Positions 46,260 to 55,955 are shown, counted from the stretch's first letter. The stretch: DNA of 64,000 nt from Sulfurimicrobium sp963779055 (GCA_963779055.1 CAVZWN010000002.1:324101-388100); one strand, 5' to 3'. The notes: a model not told the origin generated them from the sequence alone. A program made the numbers and translations.

Positions 46260-46677
46260 AGTATTGCTGGGCAAAGCCGCCATCATCGAACGTTGCCTCA
46301 AGCGCATCAGCGAAGAGTATGCCGGGCACGAAGCAGAGCTGGAAACCAACCTCACCCGGCAAGACTCCATATTGCTCAATCTGCAGCGTGCCTGCGAAGC
46401 CTCTATCGATGCCGCCATGCACCTGGTGCGACAACACCGCCTGGGCATCCCCACCGAGAGCCGGCAAGCGTTTATCCAGCTGGTTCAGGCATCCCTGCTG
46501 GATCAAGAGCTTGGCAAACACCTGGCGGGTATGGTCGGCTTTCGGAATATTGCCATCTATAACTACCAGGAACTGAACCTTGACGTAGTCCGCAGTATAT
46601 TGAAAGAACGCCTGCCGGACTTGAAAGCATTTGCCCTGCGCATTATCAAGATTGCGATGGAGCCAATGAAACCATGA
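46252..46677 (+). CDS. HEPN-domain protein with altered catalytic motif (module 5)
   Basis: A 141-aa HepT-like protein (LLNLQRACEASIDAAMHLVR, QAFIQLVQASLLDQELG, MVGFRNIAIYNYQELNLD). The canonical R-N-x-x-x-H-x-Y is here R-N-I-A-I-Y-N-Y: the RNase His is Tyr (codon TAT, one change from CAT). RNase activity is therefore expected to be lost or reduced unless this is a base-call error. ATG 46252 gives the HepT-like N-terminus MDEVLLGKAAIIERCL. Confidence 0.87.
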   Translation: MDEVLLGKAAIIERCLKRISEEYAGHEAELETNLTRQDSILLNLQRACEASIDAAMHLVRQHRLGIPTESRQAFIQLVQASLLDQELGKHLAGMVGFRNIAIYNYQELNLDVVRSILKERLPDLKAFALRIIKIAMEPMKP

Positions 46678-46865
46678 AAATCGCCAACGCCAGAATGGGT
46701 GGCGCCGGACCCGCCTCTGCCGCCCTGCTTACCCACAACGAAGTCATAGAAAACGACTGCATTGACACCACTACCCCATTTTCGCCACTCGTTATGGGCT
46801 GGCAGGTAAAGACTTCCATGCAAGCTGGCCTTGCAAAGGCTTATCGGGACTTTACACTGGGATGA
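46674..46865 (+). pseudogene. C-terminal remnant of an fcl-like nucleotide-sugar epimerase
   Basis: The 63-aa frame overlaps the HEPN stop by four bases. Its last 23 residues, MGWQVKTSMQAGLAKAYRDF plus three, resemble the C-terminus of GDP-L-fucose synthase and align with LGWKAKTSLRHGMALAYENY at the end of the fcl gene upstream. The first 40 residues match nothing recognised. It looks like the surviving end of a second epimerase gene after insertion or deletion. Confidence 0.65.
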
Positions 46866-47072
46866 GTGAAGCTTCCACGTCTACTCAAGAGGTTAAAGGC
46901 GTCTGCGAAAAATCCCGTGCGGGGAAAATCTCAGCCTATTATGGGCACCTGCCCTATGAAGTTGTGCTTTGATATTGGTTCACTCAGGCTGAATGCAGTC
47001 TGGAGCTAAGGCATAGGCTGGACTAAATTGCGATGAATTCGCTTTGACCATACCCCATTTAACAATGAATCT

Positions 47073-48389
47073 ATGAATTGGCTCCGCTTCCTACCCGCTC
47101 CTCTGTGCAACAGAATAGAGCACCGGCCTAATCTACAAAGAATCCTCGCCAACATGAGTTGGTTGTTCTTCGACAAAATTCTGCGCATGGGTGTGGGGCT
47201 ACTCGTGAGCGTTTGGATCGCGCGATATCTAGGCCCTGAGCAATTTGGCCTATGGAGTTTTGCAATTGCATTTGCAGCGCTGTTTGGGGCGTTCGCGACA
47301 TTGGGGCTGGATGGTATTGTTGTGAGGGAGTTGGTCAGAAATCCAGCTCAACAAAATGAGCTTTTGGGAAGTGCATTTTCACTAAAACTTATTGGAGGTG
47401 TAATTACACTTCTGGTTAGCCTTGTTTCCATCTCGCTCGTACGAAATGGCGAAACGCTCACACTATGGCTGGTGGGGCTTTCTGCCGCAGGATTTATCTT
47501 TCAGTCAGTCAATGTTATCGATTTTTATTTTCAGGCAAAAGTCCAATCCAGATACACCGTTTATGCCGCCAATGGCGCATTTGCCCTGATGACACTGGTG
47601 AAAATTGCCTTATTGCTAACCTCTGCACCTCTCATCGCTTTTGCTTGGGCAGGGCTGGGCGAGGTTGCTTTGACAGCCATATTTCTCCTTGTCGCCTACT
47701 GGGCAAATCATCACAGCTTGCGAAAGTGGCAATATGACGGACGAGTAGCGCGCCAGTTGCTTAAGGATTGCTGGCCACTATTGCTGGCGGGTCTGGCGGT
47801 AATGCTCTATATGCGTGTGGATATGGTGATGCTTCAACAGATGGTGGGTGACCGGGAAGTCGGCATCTATGCTGCGGCTACCAGGCTTTCTGAAATGTGG
47901 TATTTCCTGCCGGGAGTGATTGTCGCCTCAGTGTCACCATCTATCATCCAGTGTCACGGCACAAACACTGCTTTATATAACAACAGATTCAAACAGCTCT
48001 ATTTCCTAATGGCGTGGCTAGCGATAGGTGTTTCGTTGCCGCTTTCGTTATTGTCAGGTTGGATTGTCAGCATTTTTTATGGCATTGATTTTACGGAGGC
48101 AGCGCCTGTCCTTGCTATTCACTTATGGGCAAGTATTGCAGTTTTTTTAGGGGTGGCAAGCAGTCAATATCTGTTGGCCGAGCAATTGCAGAAGATATCG
48201 TTCTACCGGACGCTCATCGGGTTGGTATGCAATATTGTTCTTAATCTAATACTGATCCCAGGGATGGGTGCAAAGGGGGCTGCGATTGCAACAGTCATAT
48301 CCTATTTTATTGCGACATTTTCAGTGGTGTTTTTTAAGAGTACACGGGCTCACACGCTTTATTTGGTGATGGCACCGTTTAGGCGATAA
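47073..48389 (+). CDS. Wzx-like polysaccharide flippase (MATE/PST family)
   Basis: A 438-aa membrane protein with about 12-14 hydrophobic segments. MSWLFFDKILRMGVGLLVSV and ARYLGPEQFGLWSFAIAFAAL are typical of O-antigen/teichoic flippases of the polysaccharide transporter family. It should move lipid-linked oligosaccharide across the inner membrane. It begins the lower-GC half of the polysaccharide locus; GC falls visibly from here to 54.4 kb, as is usual for horizontally exchanged O-antigen genes. Confidence 0.9.
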   Translation: MNWLRFLPAPLCNRIEHRPNLQRILANMSWLFFDKILRMGVGLLVSVWIARYLGPEQFGLWSFAIAFAALFGAFATLGLDGIVVRELVRNPAQQNELLGSAFSLKLIGGVITLLVSLVSISLVRNGETLTLWLVGLSAAGFIFQSVNVIDFYFQAKVQSRYTVYAANGAFALMTLVKIALLLTSAPLIAFAWAGLGEVALTAIFLLVAYWANHHSLRKWQYDGRVARQLLKDCWPLLLAGLAVMLYMRVDMVMLQQMVGDREVGIYAAATRLSEMWYFLPGVIVASVSPSIIQCHGTNTALYNNRFKQLYFLMAWLAIGVSLPLSLLSGWIVSIFYGIDFTEAAPVLAIHLWASIAVFLGVASSQYLLAEQLQKISFYRTLIGLVCNIVLNLILIPGMGAKGAAIATVISYFIATFSVVFFKSTRAHTLYLVMAPFRR

Positions 48390-48420
48390 TCAGTTTAGGC
48401 AAAATTTAAGGAGGGTGAAA

Positions 48421-49083
48421 TTGATAACGCAGTTAATGGCGAGGTTATTTCCTAGTCTCGCACGGATATCCCGTAATTTCATGCGGCTTGCCCTTGATTA
48501 TGGTCAGTGGCGGAGCATCAGAGAAGGTAAGGCTGTTGATGCATTTGGTCAGCCGGTCCCTTGGTACACTTATCCTGCCATTGAATACTTGCGCAGCTTT
48601 GCTTTCAAGGAATGTGATGTGTTCGAGTTTGGATCCGGTAATTCCTCGTTATTCTGGGCACATCGGTCGCGCAGCATTATCTCCGTTGAAGATAATGCTG
48701 AATGGTTTCAATTTGTTAACAAGAGGTCTGAGAGTAACCAGTTAGTTATTCATCGTAGTTTAGAAGAAGACTACGTTAGATGCTTATCTGAACAAGGCAA
48801 GCTTTTTCATATTATTGTTATCGATGGGAAATGGAGAGATCGGTGTGTGTGTGAGGCTGTCAAGTATTTGGAAGATGGCGGAATGATCGTGTTGGACAAC
48901 TCTGATCGGATAGTTGAGAAAGAGAGCAGTAATTTTCTTCGTGAAAAAGGGTTCTTACAGATCGATTTCAGTGGATTTGGCCCCATTAATGGGTATTGCT
49001 GGACAACGTCAATATTTATGAAAACACCGTCAACAATTCAACGGAACTATTCTGGACCTACGCCGATTGGCGGGCTTAAATAA
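48421..49083 (+). CDS. SAM-dependent methyltransferase-like protein
   Basis: About 220 aa. A TTG start at 48421 is preferred since AAGGAGG (48408-48414) is six bases upstream; the GTG at 48415 is too close. The central part has a class I methyltransferase-like glycine motif FEFGSGNSSLFWAHRSRSII and HIIVIDGKWRDRC, then EDGGMIVLDNSDR. No substrate can be named. Confidence 0.8.
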   Translation: MITQLMARLFPSLARISRNFMRLALDYGQWRSIREGKAVDAFGQPVPWYTYPAIEYLRSFAFKECDVFEFGSGNSSLFWAHRSRSIISVEDNAEWFQFVNKRSESNQLVIHRSLEEDYVRCLSEQGKLFHIIVIDGKWRDRCVCEAVKYLEDGGMIVLDNSDRIVEKESSNFLREKGFLQIDFSGFGPINGYCWTTSIFMKTPSTIQRNYSGPTPIGGLK

Positions 49084-49100
49084 CTGGCCAACATGACAAA

Positions 49101-49811
49101 ATGCTAAAAGAATTATCACAGTTACTGCCAACCAGATTCAAATCTACCCTTATCCGCCTGGCATCCAAGATATTCGACATTTACGCCATCAAATCTTATT
49201 CCCAAGAGGGCGAGGATATGATTCTGCGTAGGATATTTCAGGGCCAAGTGTGTGGGTTCTATGTGGACGTTGGGGCTCATCACCCGCATCGATTTTCGAA
49301 TACATTCTTCTTCTACCGGCGAGGGTGGTGTGGCATCAATATTGAACCCAATCCAGAAGCCTTTCGTGCTTTCCAATCTGCTCGGGTTAGAGATACTAAT
49401 CTTAAGGCCGGAGTGTCAGATCGCGCTGAAAAACTGACATATTATTTGTTCGATGAGCCGGCTCTAAATACCTTCGATGCTGAAATTGTTAAGTCGAGGC
49501 TAGCGAATACAACTTACAAGCTTGTGAAGACAGTTGAAATCCCGGTGGAGCGTTTGGATAGTATTTTAAAGAAACACTTACCGGCAAATCAGGAAATCGA
49601 TTTCCTTTCCATTGATGTCGAAGGGCTGGATTTCGCAGTGTTGCAGTCAAACGACTGGCAGCTATTCAGGCCAAAGTGCGTGCTAGTGGAGGCGCTCGGA
49701 ATGTCACTGGAGGATGCAATGCGAAGCGATATTTTTTTGTTTATGAAAAACCAAGGGTACGAGTTATTTTCAAAAACATATAACACTCTTATATTTCGTG
49801 AAAAAAAATAA
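49101..49811 (+). CDS. FkbM-family methyltransferase
   Basis: A 236-aa protein with the FkbM fold: YSQEGEDMILRRIF, FYVDVGAHHPHRFSNTFFFY, GINIEPNPEAFRAF and DFLSIDVEGLDFAVLQS. Such enzymes O-methylate sugars in surface glycans. It lies 17 bases after the previous methyltransferase-like gene. Confidence 0.88.
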   Translation: MLKELSQLLPTRFKSTLIRLASKIFDIYAIKSYSQEGEDMILRRIFQGQVCGFYVDVGAHHPHRFSNTFFFYRRGWCGINIEPNPEAFRAFQSARVRDTNLKAGVSDRAEKLTYYLFDEPALNTFDAEIVKSRLANTTYKLVKTVEIPVERLDSILKKHLPANQEIDFLSIDVEGLDFAVLQSNDWQLFRPKCVLVEALGMSLEDAMRSDIFLFMKNQGYELFSKTYNTLIFREKK

Positions 49812-49815
49812 AAGC

Positions 49816-50811
49816 ATGAAAATAGCAAATAGTGTCGATGCTTGTTCAAGCCATATTGGCGCTCCTTCAGTTCTGAGTGCTGACAAGGCGATGAATCTGG
49901 CGCCCATAGCACTTTTCGTCTACAACCGCCCATGGCATACCAAGCAAACGGTTGAAGCACTCAAAAAAAATGAACTTGCTCAAAAAAGTGCACTTGTCAT
50001 TTTTTCTGACGCACCTAAATCCACTGAAACTTCAGCGGCGGTTGACGTAGTCCGAGAATATATCAAGACAATTGATGGGTTCAGATCGGTCAGTGTTGTC
50101 GAACGTGACAGGAACTGGGGGTTGGCCAATTCTATAATTGATGGGATCACTCATCTGTGTAATGAGTACGGGCGGGTGATTGTGCTGGAGGATGATCTAG
50201 TGACCTCGCCATATTTTCTGGAATATATGAATTCTGCGCTTGACCACTACCAAGCAGATGAGCGAGTAATGCAAATCTCAGGTTACATGTTCCCATTGTC
50301 GCATCCTGAAGTATTGCCCCAAACTTTTTTTTGTACAGCGACAACTTCATGGGGATGGGCTACATGGAAAAGGGCATGGCTTGAATTTGAACCAAATGCC
50401 AAAGAATTAGCCGGCAAAATACAAACTCAAGATTTACGTGCTGAATTTGATATGGGATGGAATTATTTTCAACTGTTAATTAAGCAGGAAAGAGGTGAAG
50501 TAGATTCCTGGGCAATTCGATGGTACGCGAGTGTATTCCTGGCTGGTGGGCTCTGCCTCCATCCATCGCAATCCTTAGTTAATAACATTGGGCATGATGG
50601 AACTGGAGTTCATTGTGGTATTTCACGCGTGTTCCGATCTCCACTAAATGAAAAAAGAATTACCAAGTTTCCCTCAAATATTATTAAATCAGAGTTGGTT
50701 CAGAAACAGCTTGAGCAATATTACCGTTCACTTAAGCCTGCGTTTTTTAATAAAGTATATCGCCGCTTAAGACAACTATTTCTTACAAGTAACTATAAGA
50801 TTCGCAGGTGA
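49816..50811 (+). CDS. Glycosyltransferase (GT2-like)
   Basis: About 331 aa. IALFVYNRPWHTKQTVEALKK and VIVLEDDLVTSPYFLEYMN (the E-D-D metal-binding motif) are typical of GT-A sugar transferases in polysaccharide loci. A SWGWATWKRAW motif follows. The start is uncertain (49798, 49816 or 49891); no clear ribosome-binding site marks it. It overlaps the next glycosyltransferase gene by four bases. Confidence 0.83.
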   Translation: MKIANSVDACSSHIGAPSVLSADKAMNLAPIALFVYNRPWHTKQTVEALKKNELAQKSALVIFSDAPKSTETSAAVDVVREYIKTIDGFRSVSVVERDRNWGLANSIIDGITHLCNEYGRVIVLEDDLVTSPYFLEYMNSALDHYQADERVMQISGYMFPLSHPEVLPQTFFCTATTSWGWATWKRAWLEFEPNAKELAGKIQTQDLRAEFDMGWNYFQLLIKQERGEVDSWAIRWYASVFLAGGLCLHPSQSLVNNIGHDGTGVHCGISRVFRSPLNEKRITKFPSNIIKSELVQKQLEQYYRSLKPAFFNKVYRRLRQLFLTSNYKIRR

Positions 50812-52082
50812 AAATATTACATTTAAATACGTATGCTAAAGGCGGAGCCGCATCAGCTGCATTGCGTATGCATCTCAATTTGCAGAAAATTGGACTTGAG
50901 TCCCATATGTTGATTATGAGTGGAGAAAGTCAAAATGGAATTGTTTCAATTACGAAATATCAACTTTTATTTAAAATCGATAGGGCAATTAGGCAGATAT
51001 TCAATAGGGTGATCAAGAAACATACGAATCCTGAGTACTGCTTCTTTCAGCAACAGAGAAACTCGTTTGTAAGAGAAACAGATGACATTAGGAGATATTT
51101 CCCTTTTAAGCCAGATGTAATTGTTGCTCATTGGGTTTCCAATTTTGTCACTATCGAAATGTTATATAAGTTGAGTAAAGAAGATGGTATTCCAATTGTT
51201 TGGTATTTGCTGGATATGGCGCCACTTACTGGGGGGTGCCATTACGCTTGGAATTGTAAAGGGTACACTAGCAGATGTGGAAATTGCCCGGCGCTCTATT
51301 CCCATCAGGAAAAAGATTTATCATTTAATAGCCTGATGGAAAAGAAGAAGTTTATTCGGGAAATGAATATTACCTTTGTTGCCGGTAGTTTTTGGCTTGA
51401 AAACCAGTCTCGTAATGCTGTTATTACAGAGGGAAAAAGAATTGAAAAAATTCTTTTGGCTGTTGATCCTGAAATATTTAAGCCTTCGTCTAAAGTAAAT
51501 GCCAGAAATGTGTTTGGGCTTCCTATAGATAAGAAGATAGTCTTCTTTGCTGCAAATTCATGGGAAGAATCCAGAAAAGGCATTAAGTACGTGTTGGAAT
51601 TAATAAATTTATTTTCTGAAAAATACCCCTCTGAATTTGAGTCTTGCCTTTTTGTTGGCGCTGGGAGAGATGATGATAGAAATACATTTGATGGTACCCA
51701 AAATTTTTATCATTTAGGGTATTTAGGAAATGATCAATTACTGGCAACAGCCTACCAAGCTGCGGATTTGTTTTTGAGTCCATCTGTAGAGGATTCTGGC
51801 CCGATGATGATCAATGAGGCTTTGATGGTTGGCACCCCGGTTGTTTCTTTCAGAATGGGGGTGGCGCCTGATCTCGTTTACGAGGGTAAAACGGGATATA
51901 TTGCAGAATTAGGGGATGTTGAGGGACTCATGGCAGGAATGAGGAAAATTTTGAATCTTGGCGAGCAAGAAAAAGCAGCCTTAAAAAATAACTGTATTAA
52001 GAAAGCGATGGAATTATGCCATCCGCAAGTACAGGCTAGATCATTTGAAAAGCTATTTAAATCCATTCTTGACGGAGAATAG
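50808..52082 (+). CDS. Glycosyltransferase family 4
   Basis: A 424-aa GT-B enzyme: ILHLNTYAKGGAASAALRMH at the N-terminus, a Cys-rich insertion (GGCHYAWNCKGYTSRCGNCPAL) seen in one subgroup, and the nucleotide-sugar motif SVEDSGPMMINEALMVGTPV near residue 325. It would add a hexose to the growing oligosaccharide. GTG 50808 overlaps the previous stop. The gene is AT-rich compared with the housekeeping genes. Confidence 0.9.
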   Translation: MKILHLNTYAKGGAASAALRMHLNLQKIGLESHMLIMSGESQNGIVSITKYQLLFKIDRAIRQIFNRVIKKHTNPEYCFFQQQRNSFVRETDDIRRYFPFKPDVIVAHWVSNFVTIEMLYKLSKEDGIPIVWYLLDMAPLTGGCHYAWNCKGYTSRCGNCPALYSHQEKDLSFNSLMEKKKFIREMNITFVAGSFWLENQSRNAVITEGKRIEKILLAVDPEIFKPSSKVNARNVFGLPIDKKIVFFAANSWEESRKGIKYVLELINLFSEKYPSEFESCLFVGAGRDDDRNTFDGTQNFYHLGYLGNDQLLATAYQAADLFLSPSVEDSGPMMINEALMVGTPVVSFRMGVAPDLVYEGKTGYIAELGDVEGLMAGMRKILNLGEQEKAALKNNCIKKAMELCHPQVQARSFEKLFKSILDGE

Positions 52083-52220
52083 ATTCAATACAGGCTGTTG
52101 TGGATTGAATCGTATATTTTCCACTTCAGTGTTGTATGTAACTCTTCATCCGGTTGCTCTAAGACTGGTTGATTATTGAAGACGCTACGGTGCATTGGGT
52201 ATTAAGAGATTGGGGTTGTT

Positions 52221-52943
52221 ATGTTAAAAAAGCTGAGAGAATATATTCGTCGGCAGTATTCGGATCCAGGGCTATTAGGTATTTGGACAAATCCTTTTTA
52301 TTTTACCCAAAAGGAATTATATCGAATGATGGCAATCATGGCGCCAAAAATGGAAGGCCATCTGCTTGACGTGGGTTGTGGAAGTAAGCCCTACAGAAAT
52401 TTGTTCGGGGCTGAAGGTGGCTATGTTGGGCTGGAGGTAGATACCCCTGAAAGTCGGGCTACTAATTGCGCTGATTATTTTTATGACGGACTTGTCTTTC
52501 CCTTTAATGAGGAAAGTTTTGACGGTGTAATTTCTAATCAGGTACTTGAGCACGTTTTTAATCCGGATGAGTTTTTAAAGGAAATTTTTCGCGTACTAAA
52601 ACCAGAGGGGAAGTTGTTGCTTTCAGTGCCCTTTGTTTGGGATGAGCACCTGCAGCCAATGGATTATGCGCGTTATTCATCATTCGGTTTGCGTAGCTTG
52701 TTGGAAAAAAATGGTTTTGTTGTGGAAGAGTTGCACAAAATGAATGCAGATGTACGAGTTATCTTTCAATTGATCAATGTGTATCTTCATAAAATATTGC
52801 TAACGTCTAGCTCCAAAATGAATATGCTTATATGCGCCATCTTTATGGCGCCGTTTAATTTGTTGGGGATATTGTTGAATAAGGTGTTGCCTTCCAACCC
52901 AGATCTATTTCTTAGTCAAATTGTAATGGCCAGAAAAAAATAG
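52221..52943 (+). CDS. Class I SAM-dependent methyltransferase
   Basis: A 240-aa protein: motif I GHLLDVGCGSKPYRNLFG, then GVISNQVLEHVFNPDEFLKE and VLKPEGKLLLSVPFVWDEH. It belongs with small-molecule/glycan methyltransferases. 139 bases separate it from the previous gene; that gap contains only a GATTCAAT/ATTGAATC hairpin. Confidence 0.87.
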   Translation: MLKKLREYIRRQYSDPGLLGIWTNPFYFTQKELYRMMAIMAPKMEGHLLDVGCGSKPYRNLFGAEGGYVGLEVDTPESRATNCADYFYDGLVFPFNEESFDGVISNQVLEHVFNPDEFLKEIFRVLKPEGKLLLSVPFVWDEHLQPMDYARYSSFGLRSLLEKNGFVVEELHKMNADVRVIFQLINVYLHKILLTSSSKMNMLICAIFMAPFNLLGILLNKVLPSNPDLFLSQIVMARKK

Positions 52944-53010
52944 ATTAAAAAATTGTAACTTGTCGATTGTAAAATATATTTTATGTAGAAAATACTGAAA
53001 TGAGGGATAG

Positions 53011-53826
53011 GTGAAACAATTCATAAAGAAATTAATTAATATGATTGGTTTTGATCTTGTCAGATATCGACCGCCTCGAGAGGTGAATCTAAACATAGAC
53101 GAACAATTGGGCTATGAGTTAGAAGCCGAGGCGACGGTGTGCATCAACATAGTCAAAAGCAACACGATGCTTTCAAAAAGAAGGTTGGTTACTCTTTATC
53201 AGCAAGTTGCTTACTGTGAAGAATATGAAATTCCCGGTTGCTTCGTTGAGTGTGGTGTCTGGAAAGGTGGGGCTGCAGGTGTGATGGCACTTGCTAACCT
53301 GAAAAAGGGCACGGAGAGGAGGCATTTGCATCTATTTGATGCTTTTCAAGAAATCTGCGAGCCGGATGCTGCTGTAGATGGGGAGCGCGCGTTGCGTGAA
53401 GTACGGGAGCTAACAGGAAGAGTAGGTCATGATGAAGGCAAGCTAGAAGCATTGAGTGGCATATATGACAGTTTTGGCGGGCCAGGGACTTTTGAGGAAA
53501 ATCAGCAATTATTGGAACGAACGATTGGTTATCCAAAGGAATTTGTTCATTATCACGTTGGCTGGTTCCAAAACACAATTCCGGTAGATCATCATAATAT
53601 CGGCTCAATTGCCATATTGCGGCTGGATGGTGACTGGTATGCTTCTACAAAGATATGCCTCGAATATCTTTTTGATAAGGTTACAAAAGGCGGTATCGTA
53701 ATTATTGATGACTATGGTACCTATGAAGGTTGCAGGCGTGCGGTAGATGAGTTTATGGAATTGAAGCAGGTACAGGCTTACCTTGCGCCGATAGATAGCG
53801 ATTGCCGGTTCTTTGTAAAAATCTGA
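53011..53826 (+). CDS. TylF/MycF-family sugar O-methyltransferase
   Basis: A 271-aa protein matching macrocin O-methyltransferases: GCFVECGVWKGGAAGVMAL, HLHLFDAFQEICEPD, LRLDGDWYASTKICLEYLFD and IIIDDYGTYEGCRRAVDEF. It would methylate a deoxyhexose such as rhamnose or fucose in the surface glycan. The start is GTG 53011 with GGGATAG upstream, a weak site. Confidence 0.88.
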   Translation: MKQFIKKLINMIGFDLVRYRPPREVNLNIDEQLGYELEAEATVCINIVKSNTMLSKRRLVTLYQQVAYCEEYEIPGCFVECGVWKGGAAGVMALANLKKGTERRHLHLFDAFQEICEPDAAVDGERALREVRELTGRVGHDEGKLEALSGIYDSFGGPGTFEENQQLLERTIGYPKEFVHYHVGWFQNTIPVDHHNIGSIAILRLDGDWYASTKICLEYLFDKVTKGGIVIIDDYGTYEGCRRAVDEFMELKQVQAYLAPIDSDCRFFVKI

Positions 53827-53833
53827 GAGGTTC

Positions 53834-54442
53834 ATGGAAAATCAGTATGTACCTCTTCAATGGGATTCGGATTTTTTTGGATTCAAAGTTGCCAGAATTA
53901 TTCGGCTCGAAATGGATGACGCGAGCTTGTCGTCTGTTTTGGGGGAATTAAAAGCCAGTAATTACCGACTGGTTTACTGGTATGTTCCTTCGGATAATCA
54001 GGCGGCCACTCGAGTGGCGCAGAGCCATGACGGGTTATTGGCTGATGAGAAGGTTACATATGTCAGAGAGTTGACTGGTGTATCGCTCGTTAACCGATCA
54101 TCTTCATACCGCACAATCCCATACTCACATAAAGAACCTGAGCCAGAGCTAATTAGTCTCGCGCTTGAGAGTGGCGAATACTCGCGTTTTAGGCTTGATC
54201 CTTCGTTCCCGCAAGAGTTGTTCGTAAAGCTGTATTCCTGCTGGATTACGCGCGCGGTTCGCAGGGAAAATGCGTGGGAAGTATTGGTGGTAAAAGACGG
54301 GGCAAACATTTTGGGGTTTATAAGTCTTGGGTCGAAGGAGGGGAGGGGGGATATTGGTTTGCTAGCAGTATCTTCCCAAGCAAGGCGAAAAGGGATAGGC
54401 CAAATTTTGGTAGCGGATGCCGAGAGAGGTTTTGTGGAGCAA
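53834..54442 (+). CDS. GNAT acetyltransferase, WecD/RffC-like (3' truncated at a sequence junction)
   Basis: About 203 residues: VPLQWDSDFFGFKVARI at the N-terminus is typical of dTDP-fucosamine or amino-sugar acetyltransferases, and IGLLAVSSQARRKGIGQILV is the acetyl-CoA loop. Coding meaning ends at FVEQ (54442); the frame then runs on as antisense-like residues through GC-rich foreign sequence to 55936. The apparent 700-aa protein is therefore an artefact of the join. About 30 residues seem missing. Confidence 0.83.
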
Positions 54443-54445
54443 CAC
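54430..54445. other. Chimeric junction: betaproteobacterial to GC-rich hydrogenase segment
   Basis: The acetyltransferase frame is meaningful up to 54442 and the hydrogenase MvhD frame from about 54438, so the join lies in a few shared bases (GAGCAA, 54437-54442). Base composition, codon usage, frameshift rate and gene content all change here. It is far more likely an assembly join than a biological insertion. Confidence 0.85.
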
Positions 54446-54939
54446 CGTGGTGAAGGCCGACGAATCCGCCCGCGCCTGGGAGCCGCGCATCATCGCGTTC
54501 CTCTGCTACTGGTGCTGGTACACGGGCGCCGACAACGCGGGGACCGCACGCCTGAAGTACCCGGCCAACATCGACATCATCCGCGTGATGTGCTCGGGCC
54601 GCATCGACCCCGACGACCTCATCATGACCGCCTTCGCCAGGGGCGCGGACGGCGTGATGGTGTGCGGCTGCCACATCGGCGACTGCCACTACATCGCGGG
54701 CAACCACAAGACGATGGCGCGCATGCCGATCGTCGCGCGGGTGCTCGGGGATTTCGGCATCGAACCGGAGCGGTTCGTGCACGAGTGGGTCAGCGCCGCC
54801 GAGGGGGACAAGTTCTCGCGCCTGTGCGCAGGTCACCGAGCAGGTCCGGCAGGCGGGCCCGCTCAACTGGCCCGAGCGCATGCGGCAGCGGGGCGTGGGG
54901 CACGGCCAGGATCTGCATCCGTGGGGAGGAGAGGCATGA
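54438..54939 (+). CDS. MvhD-like electron-transfer subunit (5' end lost, frameshifted)
   Basis: About 167 residues. AFLCYWCWYTGADNAGTARL, RVMCSGRIDPDDLI and GADGVMVCGCHIGDCHY supply the conserved cysteines of the F420-non-reducing hydrogenase iron-sulfur subunit D family, which carries a [2Fe-2S] cluster between hydrogenase and HdrA. Its natural start is replaced by the junction. After GDKFSRLC a shift near 54830 leads into the true ending (VTEQVRQAGPLNWPERMRQR...), with stop at 54937-54939 overlapping the next ATG. Confidence 0.82.
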
Positions 54940-55936
54940 CCGCAAGCTTCCCGGCGGGCGAACGGCAGCCCGGCAAACTCCGGATCGGGATGTACTGGGC
55001 GTCGAGCTGCGGCGGGTGCGACATCTCGCTGCTCGAGATCGCCGAGCACCTGCTCGAGCTGATCGAAGTCGCCGACGTCGTCCTGTGGCCGTGCGTGGCG
55101 GACTTCAAGTACCGCACCGTCGCCGACTACCCCGACGGGCACATCGACGTCTGCCTGTTCGACGGCGGCATCCGAAGCTGGAACAGGGGGAGATCGCGCG
55201 GCTGCTCAGGCGCAAGAGCCGGACGCTCGCCGCCTACGGCGCGTGCGCGATGGACGGCGGCATCCCGGCGCTGGCCAGACCTGAAGTCGCCGGGCGAAGA
55301 TCTACGACGGCGGCGTACGATACCGAACCCGACGCTGCAGGAACCGCGGGAAGACCCAACGGGTCGAGCGGTGGTCCACGCCGCAGGGCGACCTCACGCT
55401 CCCCCGGTTCTACCCCCAGGTGCTCCGCCTGGCGGATGTCGTCCGCGTGGACTATCGGAATCCCCGGGTGCCCGCCTGTCGGCACGCAGGTGTGGAAGGT
55501 GCTGCAGGCGGTGGTGGCGGGCGAGGTGCCGGCCCGCGCCGACGCCGTCCGCGTCGGCTGCGACAACCGATCGGTGTGCGACGAGTGCCACCGCGAGAAG
55601 CGCAAGACCCGCGTGAAGGAGTTCAAGCGGCCGCACCTGGCGATCCCCGAGCCGAACTGGTGCCTGCTCCGCGAGCAGGGTGTGTCGCCTCGGCGCCGCC
55701 ACCCGCAGCGGCTGCGGCGCGCTGTGCACGAAGGCCGAACTCACGTGCCGCGGCTGCTACGGCGCCGCGGGCCTGGGCGGCCGACCAGGGGACGGCCATG
55801 CTCAGCGCGCTCGGCTCGGTCATCGACGCCACGACCGAGGACTCGGGCCCGCGAGATCGTGGACGCGATCGCCGATCCGACCGGGACGTTCTATCGCTTC
55901 AGCCTGGCGTCGAGCACGCTCAAGGCCCGCCGGTGA
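54936..55936 (+). CDS. [NiFe]-hydrogenase small subunit, Mvh/Vhc-like (multiply frameshifted)
   Basis: The N-terminal frame has GMYWASSCGGCDISLLEIAE, with the proximal-cluster Cys pair, and VCLFDGGIR. Later parts appear in other frames: EIARLLRRKSRTLAAYGACA, then TQVWKVLQAVVAGEVPARAD, CDNRSVCDECHREK and FYRFSLASSTLKARR to the stop at 55936. At least four single-base shifts (near 55175, 55280, 55310 and beyond 55680) are needed to read it through. The pieces fit a group 3 (MvhG-type) subunit of about 330 aa. Confidence 0.8.
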
Positions 55937-55955
55937 AGCACGCGAGGAGCGAACG

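Noticed and set aside
53834..55936. Apparent 700-aa protein fusing an acetyltransferase to an Arg-rich region
   Set aside because: The frame crosses the sequence junction near 54,440 and reads the hydrogenase genes out of frame.
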